Source: Caballeronia pedi
GTDB lineage: Bacteria > Pseudomonadota > Gammaproteobacteria > Burkholderiales > Burkholderiaceae
Length of the DNA stretch: 64,000 nucleotides
Direction: 5' to 3'
Assembly: GCF_001544915.2 (NCBI RefSeq)
Contig: NZ_FCOE02000006.1
Location: 1 to 64,000 of the forward strand
Shown here: piece by piece, positions 8,560 through 16,209 of the stretch
Layout: every line of letters starts with the position of its first letter
How positions within the stretch are numbered: position 1 is the first letter of the stretch
The notes under the pieces: generated by a model
What the model saw: the letters and a program-made list of their open reading frames with translations, nothing else
Told to the model about the DNA's origin: nothing
The model's database searches: none
Program-made: the position numbers and the translations under genes

Positions 8560-9408
8560 ATGGCAGGAAATCTTGAGCGCGCGTTGTCGATCATCGAGTT
8601 GCTGGCGAAAAACGGCGGGCGCATGCAGCTCGCCGCCATCGCCGACACGCTCAACATTCCGCGCAGCGGCACGCACCGCCTGCTCGCGATGCTGATCGAC
8701 GAAGGCTATGTGCGGCAGGACGAGGATCATGGCGAGTACATGCTCGCGCTGAAACTCGTGTCGCTCGCGCTCATTTATCTGTCGACGGGCGGCGTGCTCG
8801 ACGTGTCGCAGCCGGTGCTCGACCGGCTCGCGGCGCAGTCGGGCGAACTGGCGCGGCTGGGTGTGGTCGAGGACGATCACATTACGTTCGTCGGCAAGGC
8901 GCAGGGCGCGAAATCGGGGCTGCGCTACGACCCGGACATGGGCAGTCAGCCGCCTTTGCATTGCACGGCGAGCGGGCAGGCCTGGCTGTCGTCGCTGACG
9001 GACGAGGAAGCGCTCGAACTCGTGTCGAAGCAGGGCGGTCTCGGCAAGCCCGGCGCGGGCGGGCCGAAGGCGCCGAAGACGATCCAGCAGTTTCTCGCGG
9101 ATCTGCAGGCGGCGCGCAAGCGTGGCTATGGAATCGCGAGCGAGACTTATGAGGCCGGCATGACGTCGATGGCCGCGCCGATCCATCATCCGGTGACGGG
9201 TATCGTCGTGGGCGTGGTCAGTCTCGCCGGACCGACGAGCCGTTTGCCCGAGGCGCGGCTGGAGGCGCTTGCGCCGGCGCTGCTCGAAGCGGCGTCGGAT
9301 ATGGGCGCGGCGACGCTGAGTTCGCCTTATTTCAAGCGCTCGGTGGTGAAAGTCGACGAGGCGGCGGCGCCGTCGGTCAAGAAAGCGAAGAACGTGAACA
9401 CCGTTTGA
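8560..9408 (+). CDS. IclR family transcriptional regulator
   Basis: 282-residue regulator. The N-terminal winged helix spans about residues 1-65 (LERALSIIELLAKNGGRMQL, then IPRSGTHRLLAMLIDEGYV) and is followed by an IclR effector domain (LHCTASGQAWLS, YGIASETYEAGMTSMAAPI). IclR proteins bind short palindromes and respond to small organic acids or aromatics. The gene lies at the end of the flavoprotein operon behind its own cluster of half-sites. It probably controls both divergent units through the shared TGGAATA motif. The C-terminal ~20 residues are an extra lysine-rich tail. Confidence 0.92.
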   Translation: MAGNLERALSIIELLAKNGGRMQLAAIADTLNIPRSGTHRLLAMLIDEGYVRQDEDHGEYMLALKLVSLALIYLSTGGVLDVSQPVLDRLAAQSGELARLGVVEDDHITFVGKAQGAKSGLRYDPDMGSQPPLHCTASGQAWLSSLTDEEALELVSKQGGLGKPGAGGPKAPKTIQQFLADLQAARKRGYGIASETYEAGMTSMAAPIHHPVTGIVVGVVSLAGPTSRLPEARLEALAPALLEAASDMGAATLSSPYFKRSVVKVDEAAAPSVKKAKNVNTV

Positions 9409-9480
9409 GGGCGCGCGCGGGATTAGCCCGAATGGACGAGGCGACGCGGTGGAAACGCCTGCGTTATCATCGTTTTCATC

Positions 9481-9696
9481 ATGAAACGAGAAATTGAAAT
9501 GCCTACACCGCTCGATCCCATCGTGTCCGAGTTCGCCACCGTCGAAGAAGCGGAAGCTTATGACAAGTGGTTTCGCGAGAAAGTACGCCGTTCGATGGCG
9601 GATACGCGGCCGCGCGTTCCGCATGACGAGGTGATGGCCGAGGCGGAAGCGATCATCACGGGTGCCGAGAAACGTCACAAGTCGAGGGCCGCTTGA
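9481..9696 (+). CDS. RelB/DinJ-like type II antitoxin
   Basis: Small acidic and basic protein of 71 residues (65 if the ATG at 9499 is used). It resembles RelB-type antitoxins whose C-terminus wraps the toxin (DEVMAEAEAIITGAEKRHK). It precedes and overlaps by 4 bp a ParE/RelE-like toxin gene, the classic antitoxin-first order. In the cell it should neutralise the toxin and repress the pair. No clear operator palindrome was identified in the 72-bp gap upstream. Assignment rests largely on the partner gene. Confidence 0.78.
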   Translation: MKREIEMPTPLDPIVSEFATVEEAEAYDKWFREKVRRSMADTRPRVPHDEVMAEAEAIITGAEKRHKSRAA

Positions 9697-9977
9697 CGCT
9701 GCAAGTTGTCTGGACTCAAACCGCGCGCCTCGACCTTCTGGAGATCATTCGATACATCGCTGAACGCAGTCCCGGTGCCGCGCGCACGATCAAGAACGCG
9801 ATTCAGGCAGCGCCGCAATCCGCCGCAATCGCCCCGTATCTTTACCGCCACGGTCGTATTCCCGGAACGCGCGAAATCGTCGTTCATCCCAATTATGTTG
9901 TCATCTACGCGGTCGAGACGGACCGCATCGAAGTGCTCAACGTGCTGCACGCGCGACAGTGCTATCCGTTCGTGTGA
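9693..9977 (+). CDS. ParE/RelE family toxin
   Basis: 94-residue RelE/ParE-fold toxin with the typical opening VVWTQTARLDLLEIIRYIAE, the central GRIPGTREIVVHPNYVVIY and the terminal IEVLNVLHARQ segment. It starts at a TTG that overlaps the antitoxin stop, implying translational coupling. ParE toxins poison DNA gyrase and RelE toxins cut mRNA on ribosomes. The fold is shared and the residues seen here (R in GTRE, HPNYVVIY, VLHARQ) favour ParE. The pair sits between unrelated operons and may only stabilise this stretch of chromosome. Confidence 0.85.
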   Translation: MTLQVVWTQTARLDLLEIIRYIAERSPGAARTIKNAIQAAPQSAAIAPYLYRHGRIPGTREIVVHPNYVVIYAVETDRIEVLNVLHARQCYPFV

Positions 9978-10060
9978 TCGAAGGGGCGGATTGCAGTCAG
10001 GCTGGAGGCTGCTACGCTTGATGTTTCACTTTCACAGATCAAGCCCTCACGAGGCCGATC

Positions 10061-11506
10061 ATGAACGCAGCGTCCGTCAGCGCACCTCTGCGCGAAGTCG
10101 ATGACTTACCGTCGCCGCGCGGTCTGCCGCTGCTCGGCAATCTGCATCAGTTGCCGCCCGCCACCCACCATCTGACGCTCGAACGCTGGGCCGCCGAACT
10201 CGGCACGCCCTACGTATTCCGCTTCGCGACGACACCCGTCACAGTCTGGAACGACATCGAGTTGTCGCACGCGGTATTGCGTGAGCGGCCGCATCGCTAT
10301 CGCCGCTATGCGCCGATCGAAAACATCCTGAAGGAATTCGGCTGCAATGGGCTCTTTTCGATCGAAGGCGCCGCATGGGAGCCGCAGCGCCGTCTCGTGA
10401 TGCAGGCGCTCTCGATCCCGCACATCAAGGCGTTCTATCCGACACTCGCCGCGATCACCGAACGCCTGCGCAGCCGTTGGGAACGCGCGGCGCGCAACGG
10501 GCGCGTCGTCGACATGACGGATGATCTGAAGCGCTTTACGGTCGATGTGACGAGCGCGCTCGCCTTCGGCGAAGATCCCAATACGCTGGAAAACGAGCGC
10601 GTGCTGATCCAGGAACAACTGGCCATGCTCCTGCCGATGCTGATGACGCGCGTGAACGCGCCGTTCGCATACTGGCACTACGTGAAGTTTCCGCGCGATC
10701 GGAAGTTTGACGAAGCGATGGCCGATGTGCATCGCCACATCCGCGAGTTGATGTCACGCGCGCGGGCACGGATGCGCGAAGAAGCCGCGCTCGACGCCAG
10801 CGAAGCGCCGCCGCGCAACCTGCTCGAAGCGATGCTCGCCTTGCGCGACGCCCCCGGCTCCGGCATCACCGACGACGAAGTCGCCGCCAACGTACTGACG
10901 ATGCTCGTCGCGGGCGAGGAGACGACGGCGACGAGCATCGCATGGGCGCTGCTCTTTCTCGGCACGGACGACGCCTTGCAGACGCGCCTCGCCGCCGATT
11001 CGCGCCGCGCGCTCGGCACTTCGGCCGTGTGCCCGAGCTACGCCGCAATGCGTGAACTGGACTTGTGCGAAGCGGTCTGCACCGAAGCGAGCCGCCTGCA
11101 TCCGGTCGCGCCGTATCTGTCGTTCGAACCGCTCGAGGAAGTGCGGCTTCAGGGCGTGCGTTTGCCCGCCGGCACGAAGATGTTCATGCTGAACCGTCCC
11201 GCGATGATGGACCCGAACAATTACGCCGATCCCGAACGCTACGATCCGGATCGATGGCTGCACGAGCATCGGCAAGCGCAGGCGACCCAGCGCGGGGCGC
11301 ACGAGCCGCGCGCCTATCTGCAATTCGGCGCGGGTCCGCGCGTGTGTCCGGGGCGGCATCTGGCGGCGGTCGAAATGCGGCTCGTCGTGTCGATGCTCAC
11401 GGCGAACTTCACCGCGCAACTCGCGACGAATCCCGCCGATATCCACGAAATCTGCACCTTCACCGCCGTGCCGAGCGAAATGCCGATGCGCCTCGCCTTG
11501 CGATAG
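10061..11506 (+). CDS. Cytochrome P450
   Basis: Haem-thiolate monooxygenase of 481 residues, soluble and of normal bacterial length. Motifs in order: proline-rich start (PSPRGLPLLGNLHQLP), I-helix oxygen-activation segment AGEETTAT near residue 285, ExxR in EASRLHP, and the haem loop FGAGPRVCPGRHLA with Cys429 as the iron ligand. No ferredoxin or reductase gene is adjacent, so it must use partners encoded elsewhere. The unusually canonical LGNLHQLP opening and class-E-like motifs resemble P450s acting on fatty acids or terpenoids. The substrate cannot be read from the sequence. It appears to be monocistronic. Confidence 0.93.
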   Translation: MNAASVSAPLREVDDLPSPRGLPLLGNLHQLPPATHHLTLERWAAELGTPYVFRFATTPVTVWNDIELSHAVLRERPHRYRRYAPIENILKEFGCNGLFSIEGAAWEPQRRLVMQALSIPHIKAFYPTLAAITERLRSRWERAARNGRVVDMTDDLKRFTVDVTSALAFGEDPNTLENERVLIQEQLAMLLPMLMTRVNAPFAYWHYVKFPRDRKFDEAMADVHRHIRELMSRARARMREEAALDASEAPPRNLLEAMLALRDAPGSGITDDEVAANVLTMLVAGEETTATSIAWALLFLGTDDALQTRLAADSRRALGTSAVCPSYAAMRELDLCEAVCTEASRLHPVAPYLSFEPLEEVRLQGVRLPAGTKMFMLNRPAMMDPNNYADPERYDPDRWLHEHRQAQATQRGAHEPRAYLQFGAGPRVCPGRHLAAVEMRLVVSMLTANFTAQLATNPADIHEICTFTAVPSEMPMRLALR

Positions 11507-11523
11507 CCGCGCTCAGGCCGCGC

Positions 11524-12132
11524 TCAGGCTGCCGGCACGTCGCCGCCGGTTGCCATCCACAGCACTTCGGCGTCTTCAACGCTCGTCGAGATGGCCGCGT
11601 GGCCGGTGCGGCTGTCGAAGTAGATGCTGTCGCCGGCGTTCAGATGCGTCGGCGCGTAGAGTTCCGAATAGAGGCACACGCTGCCGCTGATCACGTAGAG
11701 AAATTCCTCGCCTTCGTGGCGGCCCCAGTCATCGAATGCGTCGAGCGTGTGCGCGGAGATGCGGATGCGAAAGGGCAGCATCGCCTTGTGCGCGAGTTCG
11801 GTGGCGAGCAGCTCCATCTGATAACCGCGATAGGCGTGACGCTGACCCTCATCGCGGCGCGTGAGCGCGCGCCGTCCGCTCGCGCTGGGCGCGGGCGCGG
11901 TGCCGAACAGTTCGGCCAGGTCGATCTGCAAGCCGCGAACGATTTTCTGCAGCACGTCGAAAGTCGGCGACATCAGTCCGTTCTCGATTTTCGACAACGC
12001 CGAACGCGACACGCCGCACATGCGGCTCGCGGTTTCGAGCGTCAGATCGTGCGCGAGCCGCGCGCGTTTCACCCGGCGGCCGAGATCGGCGGCGGACTGA
12101 TCGGGCGGCTGTTTCGTGGCGAGACTGGACAT
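11524..12132 (-). CDS. XRE-cupin transcriptional regulator
   Basis: 202-residue regulator. An N-terminal XRE helix-turn-helix (about residues 14-70: LGRRVKRARLAHDLTLETAS, then SRSALSKIENG) is joined to a C-terminal cupin sensor domain (FLYVISGSVCLYSE, LNAGDSIYFDSRTGH). Starting at the ATG at 12132 gives the usual short leader before the HTH; a start at 12234 would add 34 atypical residues. XRE-cupins control amine and amino-acid catabolism. This one is divergent from the antiquitin-type dehydrogenase, with a perfect palindrome in the shared 245-bp gap. Local repression relieved by a lysine-derived metabolite is the probable role. Confidence 0.9.
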   Translation of the reverse strand: MSSLATKQPPDQSAADLGRRVKRARLAHDLTLETASRMCGVSRSALSKIENGLMSPTFDVLQKIVRGLQIDLAELFGTAPAPSASGRRALTRRDEGQRHAYRGYQMELLATELAHKAMLPFRIRISAHTLDAFDDWGRHEGEEFLYVISGSVCLYSELYAPTHLNAGDSIYFDSRTGHAAISTSVEDAEVLWMATGGDVPAA

Positions 12133-12320
12133 AGGAAAGTGTTGTGGGAAGCTTTTTTGTTTCCGATCATAACATCGCGCGTGCGGACTGCCGGCATCGC
12201 AAACGGACTCGAAACATGCCGAATCTACCGCCACAGAAGGGCGTGCGCATTGGTGACAACCCCGATATCGTCCGCTGTTGTCGGAGGCGACGGCTGCGCG
12301 TATAGTCTCCTGACTTACGA

Positions 12321-12340
12321 AAGTTTCTTATAAGAAACTT
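12321..12340. promoter_or_regulatory. Perfect 20-bp palindrome, candidate XRE-cupin operator
   Basis: AAGTTTCTTA followed directly by TAAGAAACTT is a perfect inverted repeat with no spacer. It lies 37 bp upstream of the aldehyde dehydrogenase start, in the gap between divergent regulator and structural genes. Its position overlaps where the dehydrogenase promoter must lie. It is AT-rich in otherwise GC-rich DNA, as expected of an operator. Confidence 0.7.
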
Positions 12341-12377
12341 CGATCCGTAGAACGAACCCGCTTCGAAGGACATCACC

Positions 12378-13877
12378 GTGAACGCACAATCGATTCTTAC
12401 CGACCTCGGCATCGCGAGCCTCGTGTCCGACGGCGATATGACCGTCACATCTCCGATCACCGGCGAAGTCATCGGCCGCGTGAAGCAAAACACCACCGCC
12501 GATGTCGACGCCGCGCTCGGCGCCGCGCGCACCGCGTTCGCCGCGTGGCGCAACGTGCCCGCGCCGCGCCGCGGCGAACTCGTGCGTCTGCTCGGCAACC
12601 GGCTGCGTGAGAAGAAGGAGGCGCTCGGCCGCCTGGTGTCGCTCGAAGCGGGCAAGATTCTTCAGGAAGGCCTCGGCGAAGTGCAGGAAATGATCGATAT
12701 CTGCGATTTCGCCGTCGGCCTCTCGCGTCAGTTGTACGGTCTGACGATCGCGTCCGAACGCCCGGGCCATCGCATGGCGGAAACGTGGCATCCGTTCGGC
12801 GTGTGCACGATCATCTCGGCGTTCAATTTCCCGGTCGCGGTGTGGTCGTGGAACGCGGCGCTCGCGCTCGTCTGCGGCAACGCGGTCGTGTGGAAGCCGT
12901 CCGAGAAAACGCCGCTCACCGCGCTCGCGGTCGATCGCATTCTGCGCGACGTCATCGATGAATTCGGTTCCGCGCCGGCGGGCCTCGCGTCGGTGATCAT
13001 CGGCGGGCGTGAGGTCGGCGCGGCGCTCGTCGCGGACCGGCGCTCCGATATCGTCAGCGCGACGGGCAGCACGGAAATGGGCCGCAAGGTCGGCGTCGCG
13101 GTCGCGCAGCGTTTCGGCCGCTCGATTCTCGAACTCGGCGGCAACAACGCGGGCATCGTCTCGCAGACGGCCAATCGTGATCTCGCGCTGCGCGGCATTC
13201 TGTTCTCGGCGGTCGGCACGGCGGGGCAGCGCTGCACGTCGCTGCGGCGTCTGTTCGTGCACGAAAGCATCTACGACGAAACCGTCGCGCGCCTGAAAGA
13301 TCTTTACGCGAAAGTGCCCGTCGGCAATCCGCTGGAGCAGGGCGTGCTGATGGGCCCGCTCATCGACGTGCAGGCGTTTGCGCGCATGCAGGACGCGCTT
13401 GAGCAGGCGAAGGGCGAGGGTGGCAAGGTGTCCGGCGGCGAGCGCGTCGCCGTGAAGGGCCATGAAAACGGCTACTACGTGCGCCCGGCGCTGGTCGAAA
13501 TGCCGTCGCAAACGGATGTGGTGCTGAAGGAGACCTTCGCGCCGATTCTCTACGTGATGCGCTACGCCGATTTCGATGAAGCCATCGCCGCGAACAACGC
13601 CAGCGCGCACGGCCTGTCGTCGTGCGCGTTCACCACCGACCTGCGCGAAGCGGAGCGCTTCCTGTCGGCGTCGGGCAGCGATTGCGGCATCGCGAACGTG
13701 AACATCGGGCCGAGCGGGGCGGAAATCGGTGGCGCGTTCGGCGGCGAGAAGGAAACGGGCGGCGGCCGCGAATCGGGCTCCGATGCGTGGAAGGCCTATA
13801 TGCGTCGCGCGACCAATACGATCAACTATTCGTCGGAATTGCCGCTGGCGCAGGGCATCGACTTCAATCTGAACTGA
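12378..13877 (+). CDS. amaB: Antiquitin-type aldehyde dehydrogenase (piperideine-6-carboxylate / aminoadipate semialdehyde dehydrogenase)
   Basis: Cytoplasmic NAD(P)-dependent ALDH7 enzyme of 499 residues, matching the family length. Antiquitin-specific stretches are easy to see: EVQEMIDICDFAVGLSRQLYG, AFNFPVAVWSWN, ELGGNNAG, the catalytic cysteine in GTAGQRCTSLRRLF, SGAEIGGAFGGEK and SGSDAWKAYMRR. The expected reaction oxidises alpha-aminoadipate semialdehyde (in equilibrium with piperideine-6-carboxylate) to aminoadipate in lysine and pipecolate breakdown. It is followed after 7 bp by a FAD oxidase that could make this substrate. Regulation is probably through the palindrome at 12321-12340. 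Confidence 0.9.
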   Translation: MNAQSILTDLGIASLVSDGDMTVTSPITGEVIGRVKQNTTADVDAALGAARTAFAAWRNVPAPRRGELVRLLGNRLREKKEALGRLVSLEAGKILQEGLGEVQEMIDICDFAVGLSRQLYGLTIASERPGHRMAETWHPFGVCTIISAFNFPVAVWSWNAALALVCGNAVVWKPSEKTPLTALAVDRILRDVIDEFGSAPAGLASVIIGGREVGAALVADRRSDIVSATGSTEMGRKVGVAVAQRFGRSILELGGNNAGIVSQTANRDLALRGILFSAVGTAGQRCTSLRRLFVHESIYDETVARLKDLYAKVPVGNPLEQGVLMGPLIDVQAFARMQDALEQAKGEGGKVSGGERVAVKGHENGYYVRPALVEMPSQTDVVLKETFAPILYVMRYADFDEAIAANNASAHGLSSCAFTTDLREAERFLSASGSDCGIANVNIGPSGAEIGGAFGGEKETGGGRESGSDAWKAYMRRATNTINYSSELPLAQGIDFNLN

Positions 13878-13884
13878 GGGTGAC

Positions 13885-15057
13885 GTGACTTCCAGCGTTG
13901 TCATCGTCGGTGGCGGGGTGATCGGCAGTTCGGTCGCGTATTTTCTGCGCGCGTCGGACCCAACGGTGCAGGTGACGGTGATCGAGCGCGATCCGACTTA
14001 CGCGCGTTCGTCGTCGGCGCTGTCGGCGGCGTCGATCCGGCAGCAGTTCTCGACGCCGCTTTCCGTGCGCATGTCGCTGTTCGGCATCGACTTTCTGCGT
14101 TCGATCGGCGAGCGGCTCGAAGTCAATGGCGAGCGACCGTCGATCGATCTGCACGAAGGCGGCTATCTGTTCCTCGCGACGCCAGCCGGCGCGGACACGC
14201 TGCGTGAAAACCACGCGCTGCAACGCGAACTCGGCGCGGACATCAGCCTGCTCGATCCCGCTCAACTGCGCGCGCGCTTTCCGTGGCTCAACACGGAAGA
14301 CCTCGCGGCGGGCGCGTTCGGCGAAAGCGGCGAAGGCTGGTTCGATGGCTACGGTCTCGTGCAGGCGTTGCGGCGCAAGGCGCAGTCGCTCGGCGCGCGC
14401 TATGTGCCGACGGAAGTGGTCGGCATCGAGCGCGAAGCGCATCGTGCGACGGCCGTGCGCGCGGCCAACGGCGAAACCTATGCGTGCGATGTCGTCGTGA
14501 ACGCGGCGGGCGCGTGGTCGCGCGGCGTCGCGGCGATGCTCGGCATCGACATTCCGGTTTATGCGCGGCGGCGCAGCATCTTCAACGTGTCGTCGCCGGC
14601 GAAGCTCGAACGCGCGCCGTTGCTGATCGATCCGAGCGGCGTCTATTTCCGGCCCGAGGGGCGCACGTATCTATGCGGCACGTCGCCCTCGGCGGATCAC
14701 GATCCCGACGACCTGCCGCTCGACGAAGTCGACCACGCGCTCTTCGACGACGTGATCTGGCCGACGCTCGCGCATCGCGTGCCGGCGTTCGAAGCGCTGC
14801 GTGTCGAGCGCTGCTGGTCTGGTTATTACGAGTACAACGTGCTCGACCAGAACGCGATCATCGGCTGTCATCCCGACATCGATAATTGCATTTTCGCGAA
14901 TGGATTCAGCGGACACGGCCTGCAACAAGGTCCGGCGACGGGGCGCGGCGTGAGCGAACTGATTTTGCGTGGACGTTACGAAACGCTGGATTTATCGCTG
15001 CTCGACTGGACGCGTGTATTGGAAGGGCGGCCTATCGTCGAAAAGAATGTCGTATAA
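13885..15057 (+). CDS. FAD-dependent amine oxidoreductase (DAO family), candidate pipecolate oxidase
   Basis: 390-residue DAO-family flavoprotein with the FAD loop VVIVGGGVIGSSVAYFL, ALSAASIRQQFSTPLSVRMS, a central WFDGYGLVQALRRKA, and the C-terminal FANGFSGHGLQQGPATGRGV motif. It starts 7 bp after the antiquitin-type gene, so the two form one operon ending at the terminator at 15108-15134. By analogy with amaA-amaB pairs it may oxidise L-pipecolate to piperideine-6-carboxylate. The sequence also resembles FOXRED1-like oxidoreductases, so sarcosine-type or other secondary amines remain possible. Confidence 0.85.
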   Translation: MTSSVVIVGGGVIGSSVAYFLRASDPTVQVTVIERDPTYARSSSALSAASIRQQFSTPLSVRMSLFGIDFLRSIGERLEVNGERPSIDLHEGGYLFLATPAGADTLRENHALQRELGADISLLDPAQLRARFPWLNTEDLAAGAFGESGEGWFDGYGLVQALRRKAQSLGARYVPTEVVGIEREAHRATAVRAANGETYACDVVVNAAGAWSRGVAAMLGIDIPVYARRRSIFNVSSPAKLERAPLLIDPSGVYFRPEGRTYLCGTSPSADHDPDDLPLDEVDHALFDDVIWPTLAHRVPAFEALRVERCWSGYYEYNVLDQNAIIGCHPDIDNCIFANGFSGHGLQQGPATGRGVSELILRGRYETLDLSLLDWTRVLEGRPIVEKNVV

Positions 15058-15107
15058 CTGTTAGAAGACTCGGGAAAGCAAGTCTCCATAATCGATCATT
15101 TAAGTCG

Positions 15108-15134
15108 GCCCGGTTTCGTACCGGGCATTTTTTT
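15108..15134 (+). terminator. Rho-independent terminator after the amaB operon
   Basis: GCCCGGT (15108) pairs with ACCGGGC (15120-15126) around a TTCGT loop, followed by A and seven T. It lies 51 bp past the oxidase stop. Confidence 0.9.
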
Positions 15135-15317
15135 GGCTACGATACAGATAAGCGGTTTGACACCGGTCTGGTTTGCGTTTCGAACGGGCATTCTTATCAT
15201 CATCGCCATGCGATGGGGCTGCGTCCATCAATGAAATCCACTAGGGCCAGCCGCCTTGAACAGGCGCATTCTGGAACCATCAGACGCTTTTCGCGCTTCA
15301 ACCGATAGGAGACGAAC

Positions 15318-15509
15318 ATGGAAGCCAGTACGAGCGCGCACTTTTACGCCTGGATCGACGACGGCGAAATCCCGCCGGACACGAGCGTGCATGTATCGCA
15401 CCGTTCCAGCCAGGTATCCGCCGCGCCGGAATATGTCGCCGAGATTTGCGGGCGTTTTGGAAAAACCGAGGAGGAAAAAAACTCCTGTGTAATTCGCGGA
15501 TATAACTGA
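15318..15509 (+). CDS. Small hypothetical protein, 63 residues
   Basis: Short gene with a good ribosome site (TAGGAGACGAAC before the ATG). The product is soluble, with no signal peptide or membrane segment, an aromatic N-terminal part (HFYAWIDDGEIPPD) and a charged C-terminus ending CVIRGYN. I do not recognise the family. It is flanked upstream by the amaB-operon terminator and downstream by a dense run of hairpins ending in another terminator, so it is probably a single transcription unit. An alternative is that the whole transcript acts mainly as RNA. Confidence 0.5.
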   Translation: MEASTSAHFYAWIDDGEIPPDTSVHVSHRSSQVSAAPEYVAEICGRFGKTEEEKNSCVIRGYN

Positions 15510-15702
15510 CGCACTAACGCAGTGTTGCGCGCGTGACACGGTTTGTCACGGCACGCTTAAAACGCATGCAAATAGGCGCATTACGCGATTCATGACGAGA
15601 TTTCATGAAACGCGTAATGCCGGTGATTTTGACCGGCTTTGTAAATGTTGTGTGCGTTATCAAACGCAAATGCGTTGTTAATCGGCATTTCGCAAAACAA
15701 GC
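15510..15702 (+). ncRNA. Candidate structured RNA or long structured 3' UTR
   Basis: The 193 bases after the small gene hold successive inverted repeats. GTGACA/TGTCAC pair near 15533-15549. A 17-bp stem with one mismatch pairs GCATTACGCG (15578) and TTCATGA (15589) with TCATGAA (15603) and CGCGTAATGC (15611-15620). GCCGGT/ACCGGC pair at 15619-15637, followed by TTT. AACGCA/TGCGTT pair near 15664-15677. The run ends at the terminator at 15703. No convincing protein is encoded. It could be a processed sRNA, a regulatory 3' UTR or a cluster of protein-binding palindromes. Confidence 0.4.
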
Positions 15703-15722
15703 CCGCCCCGCGCGGGTTTTTT
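15703..15722 (+). terminator. Rho-independent terminator
   Basis: CCCGC (15703) pairs with GCGGG (15713-15717), followed by five T. It closes the small gene and structured region and lies about 100 bp before the thioesterase start. Confidence 0.75.
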
Positions 15723-15819
15723 CATGTATGACGCACGTTTCGCCATCCTTGCTTCTCTCGGCAGCCCACGCGCGCCGATGGCACAATCGCTCGCTGACGC
15801 AGGCAAATCAGGAGCCAAG

Positions 15820-16206
15820 GTGGCGAATCTGGATCTGGACAATCCGTTTCTCGAAGCGCTCGGCGCGAGCTTCACGGAATGGCGCGCGGGCTATGCCGAA
15901 TTCCTGACGCCGATCCACGCGGGGCATCTGAACCGTCAGCGCATCCTGCAAGGTGGCGCGATCGCCACGCTGCTCGACGCGGCTTGCGGCTACGCGGGTC
16001 TTTTCACGACGGGCGCTACGCCCGTGCATGGTTTCACGCTCTCGCTCACCGTGAACTATCTCGATCGCGGCATCGGCGACAAGGTCGTCGCGAAAGGTTT
16101 TCTGGAGCGGCAGGGGCGCTCCGTGTACTTCGCGCGTGGCGAGGCGTGGGTCGACGATCGCGTGATGATCGCGAGCGCGCAGGGCACGTTCAAGTACGCG
16201 CGCTGA
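15820..16206 (+). CDS. PaaI-type hotdog thioesterase
   Basis: Cytoplasmic acyl-CoA thioesterase of 128 residues, normal for the hotdog-fold PaaI group. The hotdog helix motif is ILQGGAIATLLDAACGYAG, followed by the strands LSLTVNYLDRGIGD and SVYFARGEAWVDD. The GTG at 15820 is chosen because AGGAGCC lies directly upstream and the product then begins just before NPFLEALG. Earlier in-frame starts at 15724 and 15778 would add an unlikely leader close to the terminator. It is followed after 3 bp by a LysR regulator. The acyl group hydrolysed is unknown. Confidence 0.82.
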   Translation: MANLDLDNPFLEALGASFTEWRAGYAEFLTPIHAGHLNRQRILQGGAIATLLDAACGYAGLFTTGATPVHGFTLSLTVNYLDRGIGDKVVAKGFLERQGRSVYFARGEAWVDDRVMIASAQGTFKYAR

Positions 16207-16209
16207 GCG

